64,000 nt of DNA from Bacteroides propionicigenes. Lineage in GTDB: Bacteria; Bacteroidota; Bacteroidia; Bacteroidales; Bacteroidaceae. The stretch lies in the NCBI RefSeq assembly GCF_018390535.1, contig NZ_JAHBBW010000001.1, forward strand, positions 248,001-312,000, given 5' to 3'. Shown piece by piece: positions 36,621 through 44,144 of this stretch (the first letter of the stretch is position 1; each line of letters starts with the position of its first letter). The notes under the pieces are model-generated. The model did no database searches, was not told the origin of the DNA, and worked only from the letters and a program-made list of their open reading frames with translations. The position numbers and the translations under genes were made by a program.

Positions 36621-36836
36621 CTCTGCCGGTATCGTCCGGTTTGCCAGATGCAAAGGTCGGCTGCCATGCTTGATCCGGCGGCTTGAAGTGCATTCCCCGC
36701 AAATTCTTCCTTTCCATGAAAGCGTAATTGGCCGGGAAACCCACCGTATGAAGCCCTGTCGGCAGCCGTGTTCCGCATCTGTAAAATCCCGGAACGGTTC
36801 AGACAGAGAGAAGAATCGAAAAAAGGGTAAAAAAGC
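36621..36836 (+). repeat. structured leader, copy A
   Basis: Closely related to copies B-E. Conserved blocks in order: CTCTGCCG, AGATGCAAAGGT, GGCGGCTTGAAGTG, a hairpin at 36693-36738 (arms TTCCCCGCAAATT and AATTGGCCGGGAA enclosing TCTTCC and AGCGTA), CGTATGAAG, a CGGTTC/GAATCG hairpin, and AAAAGGGTAAAAAA. It precedes the gene at 36865. Confidence 0.75.
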
Positions 36837-36864
36837 AGATGTTTCACGGCATAAAAGACAAGTG

Positions 36865-37311
36865 ATGGACAAGAAAAATTGTAAAACAGGCAAACGCATG
36901 AAAAGGCAGGTTGAAAAAATCCTGATGGTTATCAATGTCAAATGGGAAATCATAGATATTCTTCAAATAACCAATCGGCGTTTTATGTACAATCCGCAAA
37001 CGGGAACTTTAATTTTAGGAGACGAAATCTACGGTAAAACCATTTGCAGTTCCCATTCACAAGAGTTCCATGCGTCAAGAGCAGAAGGCTGTTTCGATGA
37101 TTATTTGCGCGGGTGGATTGGCACATCGAAAAGCTACCCTCACGGGATTATCCATTTTGCCCCCGCCGTCATCATGGAACAGTTCGACAGAGGGTTTGAC
37201 GCATTACAAATGTTCGCCGGACTTGAAGGCGTAAACGGAGATACTATCGTCAGAGGGTTTTGTACTTTGCCAGAACAAAGGATGGGCGATTTGCTGCATT
37301 CCTCCCTTTGA
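36865..37311 (+). CDS. hypothetical ICE protein (148 aa)
   Basis: The conserved-looking core is MYNPQTGTLILGDEIYGKT near residue 41, then DDYLRGWIGTSKSYPHGIIH and FAPAV. I recall similar GWIGT-YPHGIIHFAP proteins in Bacteroidales elements but know no function. Several in-frame ATGs exist (36865, then two further ones); 36865 is chosen because it lies about 40 nt after the AGGG box of leader A, as in the other units. It is soluble, without signal peptide. A strong hairpin follows the stop. Confidence 0.6.
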   Translation: MDKKNCKTGKRMKRQVEKILMVINVKWEIIDILQITNRRFMYNPQTGTLILGDEIYGKTICSSHSQEFHASRAEGCFDDYLRGWIGTSKSYPHGIIHFAPAVIMEQFDRGFDALQMFAGLEGVNGDTIVRGFCTLPEQRMGDLLHSSL

Positions 37312-37343
37312 GATACCGGTTCTGACAAAATAAGCTATGATAA

Positions 37344-37387
37344 GGTATCGTGCCTATGACAACATCGTCGGTGAAGGGCACGATACC
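37344..37387 (+). terminator. terminator-like hairpin
   Basis: GGTATCGTGCC (37344-37354) pairs perfectly with GGCACGATACC (ending 37387); CGTTTG follows, so termination may be weak. Confidence 0.5.
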
Positions 37388-37513
37388 CGTTTGTAAATTA
37401 CCGCAACTCCGTTGGCGGTTTCCTTTTATACCTCTCTCTTTTCCTCTGCTCTTATACTTGGGCGAAGCCCTCTTCCCTTTATATCAATTATATGTATAAC
37501 CTCTACGGTCTCC

Positions 37514-37730
37514 TCTCTGCCGTCACCGTCCGATTTTTCAGATGCAAAGGTAGGCTGCCGCGCTTGATCCGGCGGCTTGAAGTGTATTTCTTGCAAATTC
37601 TTCCTTCTACGAAGAGTAATTGGCAAGAAAAGCCGTCGTATGAAGCTGTACCGGCAGCCGGGTACCGCATCTATAAAATCCCGGAACGGTTCAGGCAGAG
37701 AAAGGAACCGAAAAGAGGGAAAAAATAAAC
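37514..37730 (+). repeat. structured leader, copy B (upstream of ssb)
   Basis: Hairpin at 37588-37629 with arms TTCTTGCAAATT and AATTGGCAAGAA enclosing TCTTCC and AGAGTA; CGGTTC (37687-37692) / GAACCG (37705-37710) hairpin; AGAGGGAAAAAATAAACAG. CAAAGGTA near 37544 forms a perfect TACCTTTG box on the opposite strand. The preceding 37388-37513 spacer has CTTTTATAC, CTCTTATAC and CTTTATATC boxes. Confidence 0.78.
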
Positions 37731-37779
37731 AGTTAGGTAACGGCAGGACCAACCACCTTGCCACAAACAATTTTCTATT

Positions 37780-38193
37780 ATGTTACATGTTCACACTATC
37801 GGACGCATCGGCAAAGATTGCCAAGTAATTTCAGGAGCACACGGCTCATTCATGGCTATGGACATAGCCGTTGACGATTATTCAAAGGGGCAAAACATCA
37901 CCACTTGGATAAGGGTACGCAGCAACAAGGACAACCATATCCGCTTGTCCGAATATCTGACGAAAGGGAGACTCATACTTGTTGACGGCACGCTGTCATC
38001 TTCCCTGTGGAAAGACAAGAACGGCGAGAGCCAGATACAGCTCTCCATCACGGCAGAGAGTATTGCCTTTATCAATACCGGAAGGCGGGAAGGCGCGGCA
38101 GCCGGAGAGGACAATGCAGTAAGCGGAGCAGACGGCGCACCCGTTCCTCCTGCAGATTTCCCGCAGGACGAAAAGGAGGATTTGCCTTTCTGA
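37780..38193 (+). CDS. ssb: single-stranded DNA-binding protein
   Basis: A 137-aa SSB. The OB fold starts MLHVHTIGRIGKDCQVI and includes QNITTWIRVRSNKD and LTKGRLILVDGTLSSSLWKD. A Pro/Ala/Gly-rich linker leads to the acidic tip EKEDLPF, the conserved interaction tail of SSBs. It binds single-stranded DNA during ICE replication or transfer. It is expressed from its own leader (copy B) and lies just upstream of the parA locus. Confidence 0.9.
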   Translation: MLHVHTIGRIGKDCQVISGAHGSFMAMDIAVDDYSKGQNITTWIRVRSNKDNHIRLSEYLTKGRLILVDGTLSSSLWKDKNGESQIQLSITAESIAFINTGRREGAAAGEDNAVSGADGAPVPPADFPQDEKEDLPF

Positions 38194-38231
38194 TAAGAGA
38201 GTAAACCTTTGAAAATAAGCGAATACTAAAT

Positions 38232-38395
38232 GTAGTATATCCTATATGTAGTAGATTAGTAAGCCACTCGTCTGCGAATGTAGGATATACTACTCTTAGT
38301 CAAACTTTATTTTAGTATAGTAGTAAATACTAAAATACTACACTGCTAAAACAATAGTTTTTAGTGAATTAGTATATACTAATTTTAGTATTTAC
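38232..38395. repeat. AT-rich inverted-repeat array upstream of parA (operator or parS candidate)
   Basis: Three nested symmetric elements: GTAGTATATCCTA (38232-38244) inverted at 38281-38293; GTAAATACTAAAAT (38323-38336) inverted at 38382-38395; and the perfect palindrome TTAGTATATACTAA (38369-38382). Many further TAGTA/TACTA units lie between. Such arrays next to parA commonly serve as centromere and/or autoregulatory operator, bound by the small RHH partner. The region has no gene. Confidence 0.6.
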
Positions 38396-38407
38396 GAAAA
38401 ATAGTAT

Positions 38408-38415
38408 TAACTTTG
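38408..38415 (+). promoter_or_regulatory. -7 promoter box of parA
   Basis: TAACTTTG, matching TAnnTTTG, 25 nt before the parA ATG and directly after the repeat array. Confidence 0.6.
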
Positions 38416-38439
38416 CAAGTGGAATAAAAGAGTGAAACG

Positions 38440-39195
38440 ATGACAAAAATAATTGCGGTCTTGAACCATAAGGGAGGGGTCGGAAAGACGACCACCACCA
38501 TCAATCTGGCTGCGGCCCTGCAGCAAAAGAAAAAGCGCGTGCTGGCTATCGACATGGACGGTCAGGCGAACCTTACGGAATCCTTCGGCCTCTCCATTGA
38601 GGAAGAACAGACGGTGTACGGGGCGATGAAAGGCAAATACCCCTTGCCATTAGTTGAAACGGCAGGAGGTGTAACCGTCGTACCGTCCTGCCTCGACCTC
38701 TCGGCTGCCGAGGCAGAACTCATCAACGAGCCGGGACGGGAACTGATATTGAACGGCCTGATTGGCAAGTTGCTCGAAAACCGGAAATTCGATTATATCC
38801 TTATCGACTGTCCGCCCTCGTTGGGGTTGCTGACGCTGAACGCCCTTACCGCCGCAGACTACCTGATTATCCCGGTACAGGCACAATTCCTCGCCATGCG
38901 CGGCATGGCCAAGATCATGAATGTGATTGCCACCGTCCAGGAACGCCTGAATCCGAAACTCGCTATTGGTGGCATTGTAATTACCCAGTTCGACAAACGC
39001 AAGACACTGAACAAAAGTGTGGCCGAACTCGTCAAGGATTCATTCTGCGAAAAGGTGTTCAAGACCGTTATACGGGATAACGTATCTTTGGCCGAAGCTC
39101 CCATAAAGGGCAAGAACATCTTCGAGTATAGCAGGAACAGCAACGGAGCCAAGGACTACATGGCACTGGCGCAAGAGGTACTGAAATTAAAATAA
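38440..39195 (+). CDS. parA: ParA-type partition ATPase
   Basis: A 251-aa ParA/Soj protein: deviant Walker A KGGVGKTTTTINLAAAL (residues about 10-26), Walker A' LAIDMDGQANLTESFG, Walker B DYILIDCPPSLGLLTLNAL. There is no N-terminal HTH, so it is a type Ib-like (short) ParA, which normally works with a small RHH centromere-binding protein, as found 7 nt downstream. It probably stabilises the circular form of the ICE. Confidence 0.92.
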   Translation: MTKIIAVLNHKGGVGKTTTTINLAAALQQKKKRVLAIDMDGQANLTESFGLSIEEEQTVYGAMKGKYPLPLVETAGGVTVVPSCLDLSAAEAELINEPGRELILNGLIGKLLENRKFDYILIDCPPSLGLLTLNALTAADYLIIPVQAQFLAMRGMAKIMNVIATVQERLNPKLAIGGIVITQFDKRKTLNKSVAELVKDSFCEKVFKTVIRDNVSLAEAPIKGKNIFEYSRNSNGAKDYMALAQEVLKLK

Positions 39196-39202
39196 TCCCG
39201 AT

Positions 39203-39457
39203 ATGAGCAAGAGCGATTTACTGAAAGACAGCATGAAAGGCGGACTGGACGGGTTGCTGTCACCTACGAAAAAGACTACCGGCGGAAAACAGCCGGTAGC
39301 AGCCCCCACGGAAAAAGAAACGGCGGTTCATTGCAACTTCGTCATCAACAAAAGCATTCATACCCGTATGAAATTCCTCGCCATCAAGAAGAACATGTCG
39401 CTGAAAGACATCGTGAACGAGGCAATGAAAGAGTATCTGGAGAAGAACGAACAATAA
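39203..39457 (+). CDS. small RHH-type ParA partner
   Basis: An 84-aa protein with a flexible, basic N-terminus (about 45 residues) and a C-terminal ribbon-helix-helix-like segment: strand HCNFVINKSIHTRMKFLAIK, then KKNMSLKDIVNEAMKEYLEK. Size, domain order and position just after parA match ParG/ParR-like centromere-binding proteins. It probably binds the array at 38.2-38.4 kb. A Rho-independent terminator follows. Confidence 0.75.
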   Translation: MSKSDLLKDSMKGGLDGLLSPTKKTTGGKQPVAAPTEKETAVHCNFVINKSIHTRMKFLAIKKNMSLKDIVNEAMKEYLEKNEQ

Positions 39458-39463
39458 ACACAG

Positions 39464-39516
39464 GCATGGCTACCGCGTCTGCCCACCCCGGAGACGGCAG
39501 CCATGCGTCCTTTTTT
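39464..39516 (+). terminator. Rho-independent terminator after parA operon
   Basis: Outer stem GCATGGCT/AGCCATGC with an inner CGTCT/AGACG stem, followed by six T at 39511-39516. Confidence 0.75.
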
Positions 39517-39681
39517 ATCCGCCCGCTGTTTCCATAGGGCGCATTCCTCCTTTATAGTCTTACCATCTTTCTCTTTTTTACCTGCCCGCAAGTACAGGCA
39601 CATGGCCCGTTTTATCCCTATTCTAACCCTGACGGGCATATCCCTTTTCTACCGATTCCCTTACCGCTTTCCCGGCTTCAT

Positions 39682-39900
39682 TCTCTGCCGTCACCGTTGT
39701 GTTTTATCAGATGCAAAGGTCCGCTGTCGCGCTTGATACGGCGGCTTGAAGTGTATTTCCTGCAAATTCTTCCTTTCTGCGAAAGAGTAATTGGCAGGAA
39801 AAGCCGTCGTATGAAGCTGTACCGACAGCCGTGTACCGCATCCGTAAAACCTCAAAGCGGTTCAGGCAGAGAAAGGAACCGAAAGGAGGGAAAGAAAAAA
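39682..39900 (+). repeat. structured leader, copy C
   Basis: Hairpin at 39757-39800 with arms TTCCTGCAAATT and AATTGGCAGGAA enclosing TCTTCC and AGAGTA. The T-A pair of copy B is a C-G pair here. CGGTTC/GAACCG hairpin and GGAGGGAAAG precede the ATG at 39923. The spacer 39517-39681 contains CTTTATAG (39550), CTTTTTTAC (39573) and further boxes but no gene. Confidence 0.78.
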
Positions 39901-39922
39901 ACAACGTAAAATTGACAGCGAT

Positions 39923-40174
39923 ATGGATAAAATCAAATTGGTAGTTTACAACGAGTACGCACTGGGTTATATCATGCCCGAACAACCCGGCAAAGTTTGT
40001 ACGTTGGTGGATAGGATAACGCTCGGCGCACCGTTTCGGACAATGAATGAACCCTATTTCATCGGGAAAAGAGATACCGTCAGACTGGCGGGCAGAAAGG
40101 ACTTTGACACGTTTCGGATAGTGTTCGACGGGTACGACAATCCGGAAATATACGAGTATGACACCGCACAATAA
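39923..40174 (+). CDS. hypothetical protein (83 aa)
   Basis: A small soluble protein, MDKIKLVVYNEYALGYIMPE at the start and ending DGYDNPEIYEYDTAQ. It is preceded by leader C and followed after 53 nt by the ParB-like gene, so the two are probably co-transcribed. No family recognised. Confidence 0.65.
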   Translation: MDKIKLVVYNEYALGYIMPEQPGKVCTLVDRITLGAPFRTMNEPYFIGKRDTVRLAGRKDFDTFRIVFDGYDNPEIYEYDTAQ

Positions 40175-40227
40175 AGACAATAGTAATCAAACAATCTAAT
40201 GTAATAACAAATTAAAATTTATGAATT

Positions 40228-41982
40228 ATGGAAACAGCGAACATTCAATCAGTAGTAGAGAACAACATCGTATCAGTTGCATTGATGAATATTCAACCGA
40301 GCAACTATAACCCACGCAAGCACTTTGACGAGGCGAGCCTTGCCGAACTGGCCGAGAGTATTCGTCAGCAGGGAGTATTGCAACCTATCGGCGTGCGCCC
40401 CATTGTGGACACCGACCGCTTCGAGATTATTTTCGGAGAGCGCAGGTATCGTGCCGCCCTTATGGCAGAACTGACCGAAATTCCGGCTGTCATCTTGCAT
40501 GTTTCGGACGAGACCGCCGCCGAAATGGCCGTGACGGAGAACCTGCAGCGCAAGGACGTTACCCCCATAGAGGAAGCCAACGCCTACCAAAAGCTCATGG
40601 AAAGCGGTCGCTACGATGTGCAGTCATTGGCCGTGCAGTTCGGCAAAAACGAGAACTATATCCGTACCCGTCTGAAATTCGTATCATTGATACCCGAAAT
40701 CGCCGAACTTCTGGAAAAGGACGAAATCACAATCAGTGTAGCGAGTGAGATTTGCCGATACGGTACGGATATTCAGAAAGAGGTGTACTATAAACACTTG
40801 AAAGACAGCGACAGCATGTTGTACGACTGTTGGCGAGGACTGAAAGCCGCCGAGGTGGCAAAGTTTATCGAACGGGATTTCACGACAGACCTTAGCCGTT
40901 ACGCATTCGACAAGACCCTATGCGCCTCATGCCCCCACAATACCAACAACATGATGTTGTTCTGCGAGGGTGGTTGCGGAAATTGCGCCAATCGGAGTTG
41001 TCTGGCCGAAATGAACGCTTCCTATCTCGTGGAGAAAGCCTTGCAGTTTGTGGAACAATACCCCTCCGTATCATTGGGCTACCAAGATTTCAACAATAAC
41101 ATGCTTGCGGTGGAACGCCTTACCGCTATGGGGTACGAGGTCGAGCACCTCAATACCTATGCCACGGCATACCCCGAAACGCCGGTAGCACCCGAAAAGG
41201 AAGAATACGACACTACCGAGGAATACGAGGCGGCATACAAGGAGTACGAGCAGGATTTCAGCAACTATATGGAAAAATGCAAGTCAATTCATGAACGAAT
41301 CGATACGGGCGAACTCACGTTTTATATCTGCATCGGGCAGAAAGAAATTACGCTGTGTTACATGGCAAGTGCTGCCGCCAATGCGGACATGGCTACCGAA
41401 AAACAACTTTCCCCGGTGGAAAAATTGGAACAGCAGGACAAACGTAACAAGGAAATAGCCGTCGAGAAAACCGTTGCAGACGCTAAGAAACAGATTTTGG
41501 ACGTTGATACGTCTGAAAGCAAATTCACGCAGGACGAGGAAAAGATGATATATTTCTTCCTGCTGTCGTCTCTCCGCAGGGAACACTTCGGGGTATTCGG
41601 TATCGGGGAGAAAAAAGCCTACCAACACCTTGAGGACGAAGAAAAAATGAACATCATCGCCAACCTCACGGCCAAGCAGAAAGCCGTTATCCGCAGGGAT
41701 TTCTTGATAGACAACTTCAAAGGCGCATACGGCAATAACGCTGCTGCGACCCTCTTGCTCGATTTTGCCCGTAAGCACATGCCCGACACGCTCGCCGAAA
41801 TTGAAAGTGGATATAATGAGGTGTATGAGAAACGCCATAAACGTATCGAGGAACGCAAAGCCGCCTTGTTGGCAAAGGAACGGCAGACAAAGCCCGAAGA
41901 AGCCGCCGAGGCAGAAAATACACAACCCACGGCAGAGGTACAACCCGAAGAACATACGCAACCCGAAGAGGTCGCAGCTTGA
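40228..41982 (+). CDS. ParB/Spo0J-like nuclease-fold protein
   Basis: A 584-aa protein. The N-terminal ParB/Srx domain reads NYNPRKHFDEASLAELAESI, then IFGERRYRAALMAE with the GERRxRA CTP/nuclease-fold motif, and TENLQRKDVTPIEEANAYQK. A helix-turn-helix follows (LAVQFGKNENYIRTRLKF). Residues about 230-260 hold a Cys-rich cluster (CASCPHN, CEGGCGNCANRSC) that may bind zinc. The C-terminus is Glu/Pro/Thr-rich. It is far longer than a chromosomal ParB and is typical of ICE-borne ParB-like proteins; a role in DNA maintenance or gene control is inferred. Confidence 0.85.
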   Translation: METANIQSVVENNIVSVALMNIQPSNYNPRKHFDEASLAELAESIRQQGVLQPIGVRPIVDTDRFEIIFGERRYRAALMAELTEIPAVILHVSDETAAEMAVTENLQRKDVTPIEEANAYQKLMESGRYDVQSLAVQFGKNENYIRTRLKFVSLIPEIAELLEKDEITISVASEICRYGTDIQKEVYYKHLKDSDSMLYDCWRGLKAAEVAKFIERDFTTDLSRYAFDKTLCASCPHNTNNMMLFCEGGCGNCANRSCLAEMNASYLVEKALQFVEQYPSVSLGYQDFNNNMLAVERLTAMGYEVEHLNTYATAYPETPVAPEKEEYDTTEEYEAAYKEYEQDFSNYMEKCKSIHERIDTGELTFYICIGQKEITLCYMASAAANADMATEKQLSPVEKLEQQDKRNKEIAVEKTVADAKKQILDVDTSESKFTQDEEKMIYFFLLSSLRREHFGVFGIGEKKAYQHLEDEEKMNIIANLTAKQKAVIRRDFLIDNFKGAYGNNAAATLLLDFARKHMPDTLAEIESGYNEVYEKRHKRIEERKAALLAKERQTKPEEAAEAENTQPTAEVQPEEHTQPEEVAA

Positions 41983-41994
41983 CCATAATTCAAT

Positions 41995-42020
41995 AGTAGG
42001 ACGGAGAAATCCGTCCTACT
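41995..42020 (+). promoter_or_regulatory. perfect hairpin with GAAA tetraloop
   Basis: AGTAGGACGGA (41995-42005), GAAA loop, TCCGTCCTACT (42010-42020). There is no T-run, so it is not a standard terminator; it could be an RNA stabiliser or processing site between the ParB-like gene and the 55-aa gene. Confidence 0.6.
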
Positions 42021-42042
42021 GTCTAACCAATCAAAAGAGGTA

Positions 42043-42210
42043 ATGATGAAATGTAAGGACTGCAAACATTACAACGGTGCGACAATGCCCGGAGCGGGAT
42101 TGTGCAATGCCACGCAGGCACGTACTTTTGCCACGACGGTCTGTTTCAATGGACTGTTCACCCCGAAAAAACGGCAAGACGAACCGGATAGCAAGACCGG
42201 GAAGAAATAG
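42043..42210 (+). CDS. 55-aa cysteine-motif protein
   Basis: A short frame reading MMKCKDCKHYNGATMPGAGL and then CNATQARTFATTVCFNG, with a charged tail. Four cysteines in a CxxC...C...C arrangement suggest a small zinc-binding fold. It lies 60 nt after the ParB-like gene and is closed by its own terminator (42230-42254), which supports it as a real gene. Function unknown; similar tiny Cys proteins follow ParB-like genes in Bacteroidales elements, to my memory. Confidence 0.65.
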   Translation: MMKCKDCKHYNGATMPGAGLCNATQARTFATTVCFNGLFTPKKRQDEPDSKTGKK

Positions 42211-42229
42211 CGCAACGCTACAGAGAGAG

Positions 42230-42254
42230 AGCCGCAGGAGCGGCTGTCTTTTTT
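42230..42254 (+). terminator. Rho-independent terminator
   Basis: AGCCGC, AGGA loop, GCGGCT, then GTC and six T. Confidence 0.8.
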
Positions 42255-42340
42255 AGCACTGCCGTTGGCAGATCTCCCTTTTTATCCCTTCGTTTTCCTT
42301 TTGTACGGAAATCCCTTCGCCAACGGCTCTGCCCGTCGGG

Positions 42341-42590
42341 ACATGCTTTTTCCGGTGCAAAGGTATTGCCTTGGAGGAACATTCAAGTACCGCTACGCTA
42401 TTTGAACACAATTTTTCAGCAGCTTTCCCGATTTTCAATCGTCCATATTTCGCGGACGCTCAATACCGCAACTATAAAATTCTGCCCAAATTCCTTGCCT
42501 GTTTCTCCCTGAAAGGCAATCTTTAATGCACGTAAAAATCAAATCCCGACAGGAGAAGCCTGAAGGCTTCCGAAAGGAGGGAAAAAATAA
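42341..42590 (+). repeat. divergent leader, copy F
   Basis: It shares with the family GGTGCAAAGGTA (perfect TACCTTTG on the opposite strand), a terminal hairpin (GAAGCC-TGAA-GGCTTC) and GGAGGGAAAAAATAAACAG, almost identical to the end of copy B. It lacks the TCTTCC...AGNGTA hairpin. It precedes the gene at 42624. CTTTTTAT and CTTTTGTAC boxes lie between 42278 and 42306. Confidence 0.5.
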
Positions 42591-42623
42591 ACAGATTGTT
42601 CAACTGATTAATGTTAAGATTTT

Positions 42624-43139
42624 ATGGAAATTCAATTTGCTATCGTGCGTTCCGAAAACAGAGAGTATTTGTGCTACAAAGCAGGTGAAGCGTATGTAGA
42701 TGCCAGCAACCCTATGATTGCTTTTACCGCAGGTGAAGATGAATTTGAAATCGTAGAGCCGGACAGCTCTTTCAGACAGAAAGAATACGAGTTCAGAGGC
42801 GAACGGTATTACCTCGTACCACGGTTTTATCGCAATGGCTGGTTGGCTCTTATCTTGGTAATGGTGGAAGATGAAGACGAATATATCGTACTTTCCGTCA
42901 ATTTGGAGGAAATGGATGCGCTCGGTTTGCCGGACCGTACCTTTATCGACGTGAACAATTACCCGGATGCGTTGGACTTTTTGGTAGAAAACAGATTGGC
43001 GACCGATTCCGGCTACAAACGCAGGAGCGGCTTCGTGGAATACCCTATGGCTATGTTGAACCTGCCGCTTCTTTATCAGCATAACCCGCAAATTTTCCAA
43101 AAAGCGAACATCGAGCCATTCGGAGAAGAATGCTTTTGA
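42624..43139 (+). CDS. hypothetical protein, possibly DUF4313-like (171 aa)
   Basis: A soluble acidic protein. The C-terminal half reads DEYIVLSVNLEEMDALGLPD, FIDVNNYPDALDFLVENRLA and RRSGFVEYPMAMLNLPLL. The order 'vNl ... iDvNNyp ... sGfv-yp' recalls DUF4313 proteins of Bacteroidales elements; this is a memory-based suggestion. It stands alone between leader F and a terminator, so it is monocistronic. Confidence 0.65.
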   Translation: MEIQFAIVRSENREYLCYKAGEAYVDASNPMIAFTAGEDEFEIVEPDSSFRQKEYEFRGERYYLVPRFYRNGWLALILVMVEDEDEYIVLSVNLEEMDALGLPDRTFIDVNNYPDALDFLVENRLATDSGYKRRSGFVEYPMAMLNLPLLYQHNPQIFQKANIEPFGEECF

Positions 43140-43191
43140 AAAGGATTGTTCCCAAAAATGAAAGTGTCGGGTTCCGAAGATTGAATGTACA

Positions 43192-43227
43192 AGATGGCGT
43201 ACTGATAACACAGTCAGTGCGCTATCT
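43192..43227 (+). terminator. terminator-like hairpin
   Basis: AGATGGCGTACTGA pairs with TCAGTGCGCTATCT through a 14-bp stem with two G-U pairs, followed by CCTTTGTCTTT. Confidence 0.6.
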
Positions 43228-43362
43228 CCTTTGTCTTTATCGCCCGCCTTCGTCCTTTTATAGTCAGCCTCCCGGATACCCCGCCACCGCCCGTTTCCTC
43301 TTATAATTGCATTCTTTCCCTTTTGTAGCGGCACGAGCCGCCTGTTTCTCCCGTCCGGCTTT

Positions 43363-43580
43363 CCCGTCCCTCACCGCACGGGTTTTATCCGATGCGAAAG
43401 TCGGTCGTCGCGCTTGATTCTCCGGCTTGAAGTGCACTTCTTGCAAATTCTTCCTTCCCAAGCGAAGCGTAATTGGCAAGAAGAGCCGTCGTATGAAGCT
43501 GTGCCGACGACCGTGTACTGCATCAGTAAAACCCCGAAGCGGTTCCAAAGGAAAGGGATCGAAAAAAGGGAAATAAATAA
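43363..43580 (+). repeat. structured leader, copy D
   Basis: Hairpin at 43438-43482 (arms TTCTTGCAAATT and AATTGGCAAGAA, enclosing TCTTCC and AGCGTA), CGTATGAAG block, CGGTTCC/GGGATCG hairpin and AAAAGGGAAATAA, 30 nt before the ATG at 43599. Boxes CTTTTATAG (43255), CTCTTATAA (43298) and CTTTTGTAG (43320) precede it. Confidence 0.76.
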
Positions 43581-43598
43581 TCAATAATTCACAAGACA

Positions 43599-44075
43599 AT
43601 GGGAAAATACGATTTTATCAAGACAGGGAATCTGCTTTATTGGCATGACCCGGACAACGGTTTGTCCGATGGGGCTTACCGAGTGATTTCTGCACCGGAA
43701 AACATGGAAGACGACAGCATTATTCTGATTTCGTCCGGTACTTCGGAAGCGGAGGTTTTGCCTTCGGAATTATCGCCGATAAACACGGGCAGAAGTCATA
43801 AAGAGGATTTTTTGCGCTGGAAAGCGGAACGTGAAGCCGAAGGCATGGAGTTTTATAATCGCCTTTCCGAAGTCATGGAAACGGAGGACGATTTGGCCGT
43901 AGGCGACATGGTAGCATTTACAAACGATTATGGAGTAGTATTCGGCCCTCAAGAGGTATTAGCTTTCAGGAAGCCTTGGAATGGTGACAGATGCGTGTAT
44001 CTTGACAGCGACGCCTATTGGTTTCCCGACCGTCCCGACCAGTTGACCCTCCTAAGCAAGAAAGGGGCGGAATGA
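43599..44075 (+). CDS. hypothetical protein (158 aa)
   Basis: A soluble acidic protein beginning MGKYDFIKTGNLLYWHDPDN. The second half includes VGDMVAFTNDYGVVFGPQEV and YLDSDAYWFPDRPDQL, a beta-rich pattern. It is a single-gene unit between leader D and a bidirectional terminator. No family recognised. Confidence 0.65.
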   Translation: MGKYDFIKTGNLLYWHDPDNGLSDGAYRVISAPENMEDDSIILISSGTSEAEVLPSELSPINTGRSHKEDFLRWKAEREAEGMEFYNRLSEVMETEDDLAVGDMVAFTNDYGVVFGPQEVLAFRKPWNGDRCVYLDSDAYWFPDRPDQLTLLSKKGAE

Positions 44076-44083
44076 CAACGACA

Positions 44084-44112
44084 AACCCACCCGCCACAAA
44101 AACGGGTGGGTT
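44084..44112. terminator. bidirectional terminator
   Basis: AACCCACCCG (44084-44093) and CGGGTGGGTT (44103-44112) form a perfect 10-bp stem between convergent genes (43599 unit and hipA). Confidence 0.75.
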
Positions 44113-44144
44113 CATTTCCCCTGCATGAAATCCCATGCTCTATT

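Noticed and set aside
37588..37629. Leader hairpins as Rho-independent terminators
   Set aside because: No T-run follows them on the plus strand; true terminators of the preceding genes were found separately in most gaps.
38215..38410. CRISPR or iteron array before parA
   Set aside because: Units are short, palindromic and irregularly spaced without spacers; operator or centromere is the simpler reading.
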